Shown here one piece after another: positions 38,065-44,985 of a stretch of 48,204 nucleotides of DNA. Below the pieces are notes generated by a model. The model saw nothing but the letters and a program-made list of their open reading frames with translations, made no database searches and was not told the DNA's origin. The stretch is from IMG/VR virus record IMGVR_UViG_3300019458_000051, positions 1 to 48,204 of that record; one strand, 5' to 3'. The first letter of the stretch is position 1. Every line of letters starts with the position of its first letter. A program made the position numbers and the translations under genes. Origin of the DNA: a virus.

Positions 38065-39252
38065 TCAGTTGTACGGGTTCCTCACGTACCCACTCTTGTA
38101 GACCCTCCGATCGCCTCGGTACAGATCGAACCACCAGAACTCCGAGCCGTTGCTGCGCCACCCGTAGCTCACCCGCAGCGTGTGTTCCGATGGGCAGCCC
38201 TGGGTCTTCGAGTCGGTGTCCTTGGTGTAGTCCGGCCGGTCCTGCTCGTACTCGCTCAGGTGCGATGTCGCGTAGAGCCTCAGCACCCAAGCGCCTCGGT
38301 TGCGCACCACAACGTCGACCCCGATCCGACTGCCGTTCTCGGTGGGCGCTGGAGGGGCCGAGAACGAGGGGGGGTTCGACTCGTCGCAGGAAGGGGTGGG
38401 GGTTGGAGTCGGGGTAGGAGTAGGGGTAGGAGCCGGGGTGGGAGTCGGGCTGGGCCTCGGCCTGGACGGTATCACGTAGACGATCTGCGCCTGGCAGCGC
38501 AACTGACCCAGGATCACGTCCATGAACGTGACGTGGCGCTGCTCCTCGAGAGTGATCGGGTAGACCCAGGCGTGCGGGCCCGGTCGCACGGTCGCCAGCT
38601 TGACTGGGATGGACGTGTCGGACAGCAGGGCCGTGTCGGGTGGCGGGTTGAAGCTCACCTGAAAAGTCACGATGGCAGCCGCTCCGTCCACCTGCACCAC
38701 CGCACGGGTCAGCCTGGCGTCGATCTGCTCGCAGGTCCGGCCCGTAGGAGGACACGGCTTGACCCTGGTCGTGGCCAGGTAGTTGCCCCCGAAGTTTCCA
38801 CCGGGCCCGCCCACGTACCCGGCGTCCGGAGGCACCGGGCCACGGCCCCAATCGACCTGAAGGCTCAGCGGATCGCACTGCTCCGGGATCTCCAGGACCA
38901 GGCGCAGCACGAGCCCAGAGAAGGACCCGGAGACGGAGGCGAGAAGCTGGCCCGCCCCGTTGCCCGGAGGCGAGAAGGCGGCTATGTGATACTGGTCCGC
39001 CGCGGCGGCTCCAGGCTTCAGTTCCAGGCGCAGGGCGGCTCCGGCCCCGTCCCCCTCGAAGCTGATCGAGGCGAAGACGTCCTTCCATCCCACGCCGGGG
39101 TCGGGCGGAAGCGGCTGCCCGTCCGCCTGCCGCGCCTGCGTCGCCACTGCGGCGCCCGGATCGGTGATTGCTGCCTTACACCCCCAGATGGCGCCGGCCA
39201 GGATCGCCAGGCCGGCCGCCCACACCAGAACCCGAAACTTCCTCTCGCTCAT
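38065..39252 (-). CDS. Predicted lipoprotein with PT-rich spacer, 395 aa
   Basis: The signal peptide ends with a lipobox (AGAIWGC, Cys25). A beta-rich domain (about 45-265, with CDPLSLQVDWG and RTCEQIDARL) is joined by a Pro/Thr spacer (about 268-290) to a second domain containing SCDESNPP and ending GDRRVYKSGYVRNPYN. It is the larger of two phage lipoproteins; the other is at 18002-18601. It is the first gene after the promoter at 39273-39301. Surface exclusion or host-envelope change is a reasonable but unproven role. Confidence 0.65.
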   Translation of the reverse strand: MSERKFRVLVWAAGLAILAGAIWGCKAAITDPGAAVATQARQADGQPLPPDPGVGWKDVFASISFEGDGAGAALRLELKPGAAAADQYHIAAFSPPGNGAGQLLASVSGSFSGLVLRLVLEIPEQCDPLSLQVDWGRGPVPPDAGYVGGPGGNFGGNYLATTRVKPCPPTGRTCEQIDARLTRAVVQVDGAAAIVTFQVSFNPPPDTALLSDTSIPVKLATVRPGPHAWVYPITLEEQRHVTFMDVILGQLRCQAQIVYVIPSRPRPSPTPTPAPTPTPTPTPTPTPSCDESNPPSFSAPPAPTENGSRIGVDVVVRNRGAWVLRLYATSHLSEYEQDRPDYTKDTDSKTQGCPSEHTLRVSYGWRSNGSEFWWFDLYRGDRRVYKSGYVRNPYN

Positions 39253-39272
39253 TTCCTGTCCCTTTCATACTG

Positions 39273-39301
39273 AGTATACCACACCTGTCAAGCCCAATCC
39301 A
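39273..39301 (-). promoter_or_regulatory. Promoter upstream of the large lipoprotein gene
   Basis: Minus strand: TTGGAT, 18-base spacer, TATACT (39278-39273) with an extended -10 TGG. ATG 39252 is 20 bases after the -10, with AAAGGGACAGG between. It lacks the TGGCTGAAAC box of the conserved family. The -35 is weak (4 of 6 consensus). Confidence 0.5.
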
Positions 39302-41114
39302 ACTGATCGAGCTGAGGTGCGAGCTGGTAGTATACGCGGCGCCGGTTGCCCGACTGACCGTTGTCGGTGCGGACGACCCCGCTCCCTGGGCCGCAGGCCG
39401 TAGCCACCCTCCTATACCTCTTCCTACCCTCCCACCCCGCGATCTTCGCCACGGTAGAGGCGTCCCTCTGCTCGGTGGCCGACAGCGCCCCGGTCTTGGT
39501 GAGGTGGTCCAGGTCGGCCGCCTTCACCTCGTCGCCCACCTCCTGCCCTAGCACGGTGTAGGCGTGCGTGTCCTTGTCGAAGTCGATCGTCGTCGGGTTG
39601 AAGTCCACGAAGCGACCACGGGCGCTCACCACCCGCTTCGTCCCGAACCCGCCCTCGTCACGCATCCGGTACGAGATCACGAAGTCGGCATGGGCCGCAG
39701 CCGCGCTGGCGCCTCGGACAGCCAGGATCGGGTCGGCCGAGACGGACTTGTCCTGGGCCCTTCCCGCGTGGGTCTCGACGATGATCGGTATCCCGACACG
39801 GCGTGCGGACTCCTTCATGGATAGGACCACCCTGGCCACCCCTGCGTTGTCGTTCTCGTTGTCGATCAGGCCAGAGGCGGCGGCCATGAACGTGGAAACG
39901 TAGACCATACCGATCTTCTCGGCAGAGATCGTTTCCTCCATCCACTTCAGGCCCTCGTCGTCGAGCGTCAGGGGCTCGCAGAACGCAAAGGCGTCCTCTC
40001 CACCCTTCGAGGCCAAGGACGCCATCTTCGCCGTGTAGTCCTCCGGGTCCTCGAGGGAGAGGTACAGCACCCGCCGCCTGGATGACTCCTGGCCCAGGAA
40101 CTCATCGCCGCGGCTGATGGCCGACATCATCTCGATCCCGAGGGTGGTCTTTCCGGCCTTGGCGTATCCGGCAATGAACCCAACGACCCCCATGTCTGGG
40201 ATCAGGTCCTGGACCACGTAGTTGACCTGAAGGTCCCTGCCCTTCTCGACCAGCTCGGCCCATGGAATCAGCCGCCTCCGCCTCGGGGCCGCGGCGGGAG
40301 CCGTTGTACTACTTTCCGCGACGGGGTGGTCCAGGGAGTCGACCAGAAGGGCGAGTGGATCTTCCCCTGTTGGAACCCAGTCGGCGGCGTCTGCGCCTGC
40401 CACCCCGGTTCTCCAGTCGATGAAGCTGACCGACCTTGCCACCCCCGTCAGGGCCGCCGCCACGCGCTTCATGTGCAGCCGCCCAGGCTCGTCGTTGTCG
40501 GGCCAGAGAGCCACGTCCCGGCCCCGGAGGGCCTCGAGCGCCAGATTACCCGGCACCCCAGAGGCCCCGGTCACCGTCCCGACCGCCAGCCTCCCCTGAT
40601 CCCGTAGGGCCTGCGCCGCCTTCTCGCCCTCCGTCACGATCACCAGTCCGTCCGGCCTGCCGGACAGATCCTCCGAGCCGTAGAGAGGAAGGTCGGCCGC
40701 GCTCACACCCGCCGGCAGGCCTCGGATACCGTCACCGTGCTCCCACGGCATGTTCTTGCTTCCGTCCGAGAAGTCGTTGCGGACGTGGGTGGCCTGCTCC
40801 CAGCCGTCCGCGTCCTTCACGACGTACCTGACGGTCCTGACCAGACGTGGCTTCTGTTGCGTGCGTTGAGCCGGGACCGGCGGATGGTCCGCATCCTTCC
40901 CGTTGCCGAACACCTCCGGGTACTTCGTCCGGAAGTACCACAGGATCCTTCGGCTCTCGCAGCCCGCGCGGCAGGTGAAGACGATCCCGCGCTTCTCGCC
41001 GTCACGGAAGTCCAGGCTGGGCTCGTTGTCCTCGTGGGTGGGGCACTGGGTTCTCCAGTGCTGGCCTACTCGGTGAGCCCCGACCAGCCCCGCTAGGGAG
41101 TCGGCCTCGGTCAA
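39288..41114 (-). CDS. Primase-helicase (CHC2-like zinc, TOPRIM, RepA-type helicase)
   Basis: The 608-aa protein has a CHC2-like zinc module (CPTHEDNEPSLDF at 24-36 and FTCRAGC at 46-52), a TOPRIM domain (VIVTEGEKAA near 158-167; ALWPDNDEPG near 202-211), and a RecA-like helicase of RepA type (Walker A GYAKAGKTT at 316-324; YLSLEDPEDY at 351-360). It would make primers and unwind DNA at the fork. C-terminal residues look like a winged-helix. No DNA polymerase is encoded nearby, so the host enzyme is probably used. GTG/ATG 41114 start is at the overlap with the next gene. Confidence 0.85.
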   Translation of the reverse strand: MTEADSLAGLVGAHRVGQHWRTQCPTHEDNEPSLDFRDGEKRGIVFTCRAGCESRRILWYFRTKYPEVFGNGKDADHPPVPAQRTQQKPRLVRTVRYVVKDADGWEQATHVRNDFSDGSKNMPWEHGDGIRGLPAGVSAADLPLYGSEDLSGRPDGLVIVTEGEKAAQALRDQGRLAVGTVTGASGVPGNLALEALRGRDVALWPDNDEPGRLHMKRVAAALTGVARSVSFIDWRTGVAGADAADWVPTGEDPLALLVDSLDHPVAESSTTAPAAAPRRRRLIPWAELVEKGRDLQVNYVVQDLIPDMGVVGFIAGYAKAGKTTLGIEMMSAISRGDEFLGQESSRRRVLYLSLEDPEDYTAKMASLASKGGEDAFAFCEPLTLDDEGLKWMEETISAEKIGMVYVSTFMAAASGLIDNENDNAGVARVVLSMKESARRVGIPIIVETHAGRAQDKSVSADPILAVRGASAAAAHADFVISYRMRDEGGFGTKRVVSARGRFVDFNPTTIDFDKDTHAYTVLGQEVGDEVKAADLDHLTKTGALSATEQRDASTVAKIAGWEGRKRYRRVATACGPGSGVVRTDNGQSGNRRRVYYQLAPQLDQLDWA

Positions 41115-41485
41115 TTCTGTACCTTCAGTCCCCAGCCTTTGGCCATCAGCTCGACCTTACGTCCTAAAAGCCGACCGCCGCTCCAGTTGGTTCTGTCGTC
41201 GTGAAGGATCTGGAGATCGCTAGCAAAACTCATCTCGTAGGGCCTGCTCAGGTCGAATCCGCACGCCTTTAGGGCTTCGGATGGAAGGTCCTTTACCGAT
41301 TTACCCTCAAAGACCTCTTCGTACACCTCGTCCGGCATCAGTGCTCCTATGCCGCACTTGAGGCTGCGTTCGTTGCGGTAGACACAATAGCGGAGAAACG
41401 TAGGGACACTCGCGTCCACCACCGACCGCTCGCCCTGCCTGTTGCAGTGCTGCACGACCCTGTCGAACAACTCCTGGCGGGTCAC
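41111..41485 (-). CDS. MTRQEL-type paralogue A, 124 aa
   Basis: GTG 41485 overlaps the previous stop. The sequence is related to its upstream neighbour: MTRQELFD.VV.HCN.QG.RS, LKCGIGALMPDEVY, ACGFDL and LHD.R.NW.GGRL. Conserved Cys at HCN, CGIG and ACGF suggests a metal or redox role, but no family is known. The pair is a tandem duplication. Confidence 0.65.
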   Translation of the reverse strand: MTRQELFDRVVQHCNRQGERSVVDASVPTFLRYCVYRNERSLKCGIGALMPDEVYEEVFEGKSVKDLPSEALKACGFDLSRPYEMSFASDLQILHDDRTNWSGGRLLGRKVELMAKGWGLKVQN

Positions 41486-41835
41486 TTCGGCACCTCCAGT
41501 CCCCAGTGCTTTGCCACCCCCATGACCGCTTCACGGTCAAGCCGACCGCCAATCCAGTTGTATTTGTTGTCGTGCAGGCCCTGGAGATCGTTAGCGAAGA
41601 CCCACTCCCTATCCCTGCCCATGTCGAAGCCGCACGCCTCCAGTACCGGGACCGGCAGAGAGGGTGCCGGGTGGCCCTCCAGGTTTTTGCGGTACACCTT
41701 GTCCGGCATCAGTCCTCCGATGCCGCAACTGAGGCCACCAGGGCTTCGGTAGCGGCAGACATCCCTAGATATGGACCTCACGCCCTGATTGTTGCAGTGC
41801 TTCACGACGCTGTCGAACAGTTCCTGTCGGGTCAT
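41482..41835 (-). CDS. MTRQEL-type paralogue B, 117 aa
   Basis: ATG 41835 makes a TGATG overlap. It shares MTRQELFDSVVKHCNNQGVR and later LSCGIGGLMPDKVYRKN, EACGFDMG and LHDNKYNWIGGRL with its neighbour at 41111-41485. No homology to a known enzyme is apparent. The same first codons also start the short gene at 42237-42416. Confidence 0.65.
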   Translation of the reverse strand: MTRQELFDSVVKHCNNQGVRSISRDVCRYRSPGGLSCGIGGLMPDKVYRKNLEGHPAPSLPVPVLEACGFDMGRDREWVFANDLQGLHDNKYNWIGGRLDREAVMGVAKHWGLEVPK

Positions 41836-42221
41836 CACAGCTCACGTCCGAGGATCGCTTCCGGGTCCGGGTCCTCGGTAGACTCCCGGTCGTCCCGGCG
41901 CCGCTGAGCTGGCCGCCGGTCCTCTTCCCGCCCGATCGTCCATGCTCGGCGCGGGGCGCCGTGCTGCTCCATGGCAGCGACGCCCATCGCCGTCACCTTC
42001 CGCATTATGTTCAGGGCCTTCGGCTTCGCATCCTGCGAGGCTTCACGCGAGAAGGCGTGCTGCGCCTCGCGGATGTAGTCCACCATGTAGGTGAACCACT
42101 CTTCCAGCGAGTGACGCCCCCCACTCTCGGTGGTGGTCTCGTTCCACCGGGAGACCTGGTACTCTCGCTCGGAATCGAGAGCGGAGTAGACCGACTGTCT
42201 GCTAGCGCTCACCGTCTTCAT
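41835..42221 (-). CDS. Phage helical protein, 128 aa
   Basis: ATG 42221. The first 95 residues carry a pattern common in phages (Y.AL.SEREYQ..RWNE, LEEWFTYMVDYIREAQH, ALNIMRKVTAMGVAAMEQHG), a helical fold related by layout to MazG-like proteins, and the tail is Arg/Glu-rich. The function has not been shown. Its stop overlaps the next ATG. Confidence 0.6.
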   Translation of the reverse strand: MKTVSASRQSVYSALDSEREYQVSRWNETTTESGGRHSLEEWFTYMVDYIREAQHAFSREASQDAKPKALNIMRKVTAMGVAAMEQHGAPRRAWTIGREEDRRPAQRRRDDRESTEDPDPEAILGREL

Positions 42222-42236
42222 CGCTCCACCCCCCCT

Positions 42237-42416
42237 TTAATGGTACGCTATGAGCGTTGGCGGCCTACGTAACTCGCACAGGCAGCAGTACACCCGCTCC
42301 GCGTGGTACTTCATCCGGCACCGACCGATCTGCTGGTACCCCTCATCCCGGAAGTGCAAGCAGTGAGTCCGCCAGAGGAAGCCCCACCGGCGCGGACACA
42401 GCTCCTGTCTGGTCAT
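42237..42416 (-). CDS. Small Cys/His-rich protein with MTRQEL start, 59 aa
   Basis: ATG 42416. Starts MTRQELCPRRWGF, sharing the first six residues with both MTRQEL paralogues, then diverges to a Cys/His-rich small protein (THCLHF, GRCRMKYH, YCCLCELRR). Probably binds zinc. The shared start suggests recombination or copying of a start region. Confidence 0.55.
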   Translation of the reverse strand: MTRQELCPRRWGFLWRTHCLHFRDEGYQQIGRCRMKYHAERVYCCLCELRRPPTLIAYH

Positions 42417-42433
42417 CACCCCACCCCCCCTCC

Positions 42434-42538
42434 CTATTCGTCGCCAAGCTTGCGCAGCAGAGACGTGAGCCGTCCGATGACCCCGCTCAGACTCTTGATG
42501 ATCGCATCGAGGCGCTCCACAAGCTCTTCTGTCTTCAT
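42434..42538 (-). CDS. Very small coiled-coil peptide, 34 aa
   Basis: ATG 42538 has AGGGGATCGAG upstream; TAG 42436-42434 region ends it. The short product MKTEELVERLDAIIKSLSGV... is a leucine-heptad helix. Its overlap with the next upstream gene's end (42535) supports it. Confidence 0.45.
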   Translation of the reverse strand: MKTEELVERLDAIIKSLSGVIGRLTSLLRKLGDE

Positions 42539-42816
42539 CGCTCGATCCCCTCTAGGCCATTGTAGTGCGGCGCCGGACCAAGGCCCTCGCTGCCGTGGTC
42601 TTCGTGCAGTTCCACCAGTGTCAGCAGGGTCTTGATCCTCTGCTTCAGGCGGTCGAGCGCGTCCGGCGCCTCCCCGTTCAGGTCTCCAAGCTCCACCTCC
42701 AAAGCCGCGGCGTGGACGTGCTCCGCGGCGCGGGAGATGGACCCGGCCTTTTCGTCCCTCACCACCTCGGCCGGCCTGCCACGCGAGAACTCCCCCTTCT
42801 CGTTTCTGTATCTCAT
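42535..42816 (-). CDS. Hypothetical protein, 93 aa
   Basis: ATG 42816 overlaps the MazG-like gene's TGA (ATGA). Start MRYRNEKGEFSRGRPAE, then helical SISRAAEHVHAAALEVELGD and DALDRLKQRIKTLLTLVELH. No family recognised. It is the second gene of the early minus-strand transcript. Confidence 0.6.
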   Translation of the reverse strand: MRYRNEKGEFSRGRPAEVVRDEKAGSISRAAEHVHAAALEVELGDLNGEAPDALDRLKQRIKTLLTLVELHEDHGSEGLGPAPHYNGLEGIER

Positions 42817-43298
42817 CCCTCCACCCCCTTCTCCACGTGCTCGACGACGCCCTGCTCGTCCGGCTCCCCCCACTCCCGACCGAGGTTGACGGCGAACTTG
42901 TCGGCCACGGCGCGGCCCAGGTCGATCCCCGCTGCTTCTGCGACCGCGACCAGGAGGTGAAAGACGTCGCACAGCTCGTCCGCGACATCCTCGACCAGGG
43001 CTCGGGTTGGAATGTGGGCCTGGAGACCGTCGATGTTTCTCCTGACCACGTCCAGGGAGAAGGCGGCGGAATGCAGCTCCTTGGCCTCTCTCATGAGGTG
43101 CTCCGCCGTGCTCGTGAGGGTGGCCTTGGGGAAGGTCTCCTTCTGCCAGACCTTGATGGCCGCGGCGAGAGAGTTGAGGTTTCCGCTCTCGATCGCTCCG
43201 ACGCGCTTCATCCGGATGCGCCGCCTGGCCTGCTGAGACTTGAACTTCTCGGGGTGCCTCGCCCTCCACCTTCTCGCCGCCTCCGCTCCAGAGATCAT
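42813..43298 (-). CDS. MazG-like nucleotide pyrophosphohydrolase, 161 aa
   Basis: The protein has an all-alpha MazG-like layout: HLMREAKELHSAAF (helix with paired Glu), then ALVEDVADELCDVFHLL and GIDLGRAVADKFAVNLGREWG. MazG-family enzymes hydrolyse NTPs or dNTPs to monophosphates. ATG 43298 has GGAGGG; frames upstream overlap the promoter and are not used. It is the first minus-strand gene after the control region. Substrate is not known. Confidence 0.7.
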   Translation of the reverse strand: MISGAEAARRWRARHPEKFKSQQARRRIRMKRVGAIESGNLNSLAAAIKVWQKETFPKATLTSTAEHLMREAKELHSAAFSLDVVRRNIDGLQAHIPTRALVEDVADELCDVFHLLVAVAEAAGIDLGRAVADKFAVNLGREWGEPDEQGVVEHVEKGVEG

Positions 43299-43317
43299 GT
43301 TCAACCCTCCAGGACGT

Positions 43318-43345
43318 ATTGTAGCACACGGTGTTTCAGCCAATG
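43318..43345 (-). promoter_or_regulatory. Conserved promoter element, copy 4
   Basis: Minus strand CATTGGCTGAAACACCGTG then TGCTACAAT. TACAAT at 43323-43318, 20 bases before ATG 43298. A direct repeat CTGAAAC lies 12 bases upstream (CTGAAACATTGGCTGAAAC). Starts the replication-gene transcript. Confidence 0.75.
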
Positions 43346-43388
43346 TTTCAGTGACTGAATAGTTCATCCCTGAACCATCTCAGTCCTG

Positions 43389-43426
43389 TCCAAGGGTCTG
43401 CTCCAAGGTCCTGCTCCAGGGTCTGC
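43389..43426 (+). repeat. Three ~13-bp direct repeats
   Basis: TCCAAGGGTCTGC (43389-43401), TCCAAGGTCCTGC (43402-43414) and TCCAGGGTCTGC (43415-43426) follow each other without gaps. They are close to the divergent control region's minus-strand end and may bind a protein. Confidence 0.65.
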
Positions 43427-43455
43427 CCCTTGCCCCTGCCCCCACACTATGTGTG

Positions 43456-43535
43456 TGGGGCATGGGGCAAAAGCCAGCCTGACCTTTTTGCCCCAATTCT
43501 GCCCCATGGGGCAGCGTGGGGCAGAGTATGGGGCA
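43456..43535. repeat. Array of seven TGGGGCA heptamers
   Basis: TGGGGCA starts at 43456, 43463, 43507, 43517 and 43529; TGCCCCA starts at 43489 and 43500. The 43500 and 43507 copies form the perfect 14-bp palindrome TGCCCCATGGGGCA. Clustered copies in both orientations look like iterons or operator sites. Confidence 0.7.
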
Positions 43536-43667
43536 GGATTGTAAGCCCACGAACACCTCCGGAACCCCAGGCCTCCGACCCCCCGGCGCCCGGCCCGGCG
43601 AACCCCCCACCACAAAACGAGGCCTCGAGGGGTACCCTTTTGAAGGGGGTGGGGTCCAAGGGTGGGG

Positions 43668-43721
43668 AAATGTCGACACCTAACCCAAAATGTCGGCACC
43701 CCTCCACACGTGCCGACGTTT
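43668..43721. repeat. Three AAAYGTCGRCAC elements
   Basis: AAATGTCGACACC (43668-43680), AAATGTCGGCACC (43688-43700) and inverted CGTGCCGACGTTT (43709-43721) are about 20 bases apart, near two helical turns, so a dimeric protein could bind on one face. Confidence 0.65.
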
Positions 43722-43949
43722 CGGGGGGAGGGGCCATTGTCCGCCCCTGGGACCCCCGACCGGGACAATCGGGTTTGGTCAAGGGTACTTAGGCCCCAAG
43801 GCTCATACTCTACCTCATCCTACCTCGACGGCGGCCCGCGCCATGCGCTCACCTCGGCCGGTAGGCTGGCCCGAGGCGCGGCTGCCAGGCTTCGAGAGTC
43901 TGAGGTCGGGGAAGCTCGCGTCGCGGCCGGGGCCGGTGTGGGGGGAAGC

Positions 43950-43986
43950 GCCTCGACTCACGACTCACGACTCACTGAGTCGAGGC
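43950..43986. promoter_or_regulatory. 11-bp inverted repeat with tandem GACTCAC
   Basis: GCCTCGACTCA (43950-43960) pairs with TGAGTCGAGGC (43976-43986); the loop repeats CGACTCAC. This may be an operator or RNA hairpin in the control region. A T-run is absent, so a terminator is unlikely. Confidence 0.5.
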
Positions 43987-44071
43987 CCCGACCTCGCTCG
44001 CCCCGCCCCCGACCGTGGGGCCGGGACTGGGGAGGCACGAAGGGCCAGTCCCCCGGCCCCGACGATTCCCC

Positions 44072-44100
44072 TTGACAACCGCTCTCCCCCGGCCTATAAT
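44072..44100 (+). promoter_or_regulatory. Consensus sigma-70 promoter
   Basis: TTGACA (44072-44077), 17-base spacer, TATAAT (44095-44100), a perfect match to the bacterial consensus. It starts the plus-strand arm. ATG 44107 begins 6 bases after the -10, so the transcript should start at the start codon (leaderless). A bulged GC hairpin (44017-44060) ends 11 bases upstream. Confidence 0.9.
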
Positions 44101-44106
44101 GAGTGC

Positions 44107-44316
44107 ATGAGAATGACACGGTCGGAGTGGGACGCGAAGAAGAGCCGCGGTTGCGGCGGACCCTGGGAGAACCCCGACGCGCTCTACTGGGCTGCCTTCC
44201 GTTGTCCCGACGTGGTCGAGGTCATCTCGGCCGATCCGATGACTACGGGCCTGTGGCAGGACGTCACGGTCCGGCTCAACGACGGGAAGGTTGCGAAGTT
44301 CCGTCTGTTCTACTGA
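44107..44316 (+). CDS. Small early protein, 69 aa, probably leaderless
   Basis: ATG 44107 is six bases from the -10 box; ATG 44113 is a second choice. The product begins MRMTRSEWDAKKSRGCGG and has PDALYWAAFRCPDV and LWQDVTVRLNDGK. No family is recognised. It is the first gene of the plus arm and likely strongly expressed early. Confidence 0.65.
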   Translation: MRMTRSEWDAKKSRGCGGPWENPDALYWAAFRCPDVVEVISADPMTTGLWQDVTVRLNDGKVAKFRLFY

Positions 44317-44329
44317 AGGAGTGATAGGT

Positions 44330-44557
44330 ATGCTGAAGACCACGTGGACCGCACCGGGGCAGGGAGACGCGCCTGTGAGGCCCGCGCCTGTGAGGCCCGC
44401 CTGCGAGTGTCCTGGCTGCTACCTCCCGGCGCACGGGGCAGACTTCTACGTCACGCGCGACGGAGAGAAGCGCATCGCTGTCTGCTCTCGCTGCACCGTT
44501 GATCGTGACAGGGAGCCCGAGTACGTGGGCGGGGAGGATCCCGGGGTGCGCCCGTGA
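44330..44557 (+). CDS. Small zinc-finger-like protein, 75 aa
   Basis: ATG 44330 has GAAGGAG. It has a duplicated VRPAP/VRPA segment, then CECPGCYLPAHG and VCSRC, enough Cys and His for one zinc. No family known. Its TGA overlaps the next GTG. Confidence 0.6.
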   Translation: MLKTTWTAPGQGDAPVRPAPVRPACECPGCYLPAHGADFYVTRDGEKRIAVCSRCTVDRDREPEYVGGEDPGVRP

Positions 44558-44763
44558 ACAGCGACGAGCGCGTGTCCTGGATGGCGTTGTCGGGTTTCCT
44601 ACTCCTCCTGATACTGGCGAACGCCAGGCCCGCCCTGGTCGAGGCCCTGGCCGACCTTGTCTTCGGTGCCGCGATGCTCGTAGTTGTCTCGGTCTTTGGT
44701 GGCATCGTGGTCATGGGAGTAATTGCCGCATGGGCCTGCCTTACTGGACGGAGGGAGTCATGA
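44554..44763 (+). CDS. Small membrane protein with two helices, 69 aa
   Basis: GTG 44554 makes a GTGA overlap. Two hydrophobic helices (about 8-28, 34-60; LSGFLLLLILAN and AAMLVVVSVFGGIVVMG) suggest inner-membrane insertion. An early membrane protein may affect host entry exclusion or membrane potential, which is a guess. Confidence 0.6.
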   Translation: MNSDERVSWMALSGFLLLLILANARPALVEALADLVFGAAMLVVVSVFGGIVVMGVIAAWACLTGRRES

Positions 44764-44984
44764 CCTACCACCGGACCCAGTTGGAGCCCGGCGACCGCGT
44801 GCGGATGGAGCCGGGATCACCCGTCCGTACGGTGCTCCGCGTCACCCCCGGCGCCGCATACCTCGGGGGTGAACCCCGCGAGGTCACGATCACGGACCCG
44901 CGCACGGGCGCGACCAGGACGTTCACGTCGCATGAGGACGCGATGGCGGTGAGCCGCCGCGCGTTCGTGTACACTGAGGATTAA
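44760..44984 (+). CDS. Hypothetical protein, 74 aa
   Basis: ATG 44760 overlaps the previous stop. The start MTYHRTQLEPGDRVRMEPGS, GGEPREVTITD and RTGATRTFTSHEDAMAV looks like a small beta-fold. No family is recognised. Part of the coupled early run. Confidence 0.6.
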   Translation: MTYHRTQLEPGDRVRMEPGSPVRTVLRVTPGAAYLGGEPREVTITDPRTGATRTFTSHEDAMAVSRRAFVYTED

Positions 44985-44985
44985 A

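Larger units (their letters stand above)
43368..44106. other. Divergent intergenic control region (candidate origin)
   Basis: No convincing gene is seen in this stretch of about 740 bases. It contains three 13-bp direct repeats (43389-43426), an inverted repeat CCCCACAC/GTGTGGGG (43440-43460), seven TGGGGCA or TGCCCCA copies (43456-43535), three AAAYGTCGRCAC sites (43668-43721), an 11-bp inverted repeat (43950-43960 with 43976-43986) and a bulged GC stem (44017-44060). These flank divergent transcripts, fitting an origin or main regulatory hub. Activity is untested. Confidence 0.55.

Noticed and set aside
43364-43768. Open frames within the divergent region
   Set aside because: Composition is low-complexity (Pro/Gly/Arg), they overlap repeats on both strands, and no ribosome site fits.
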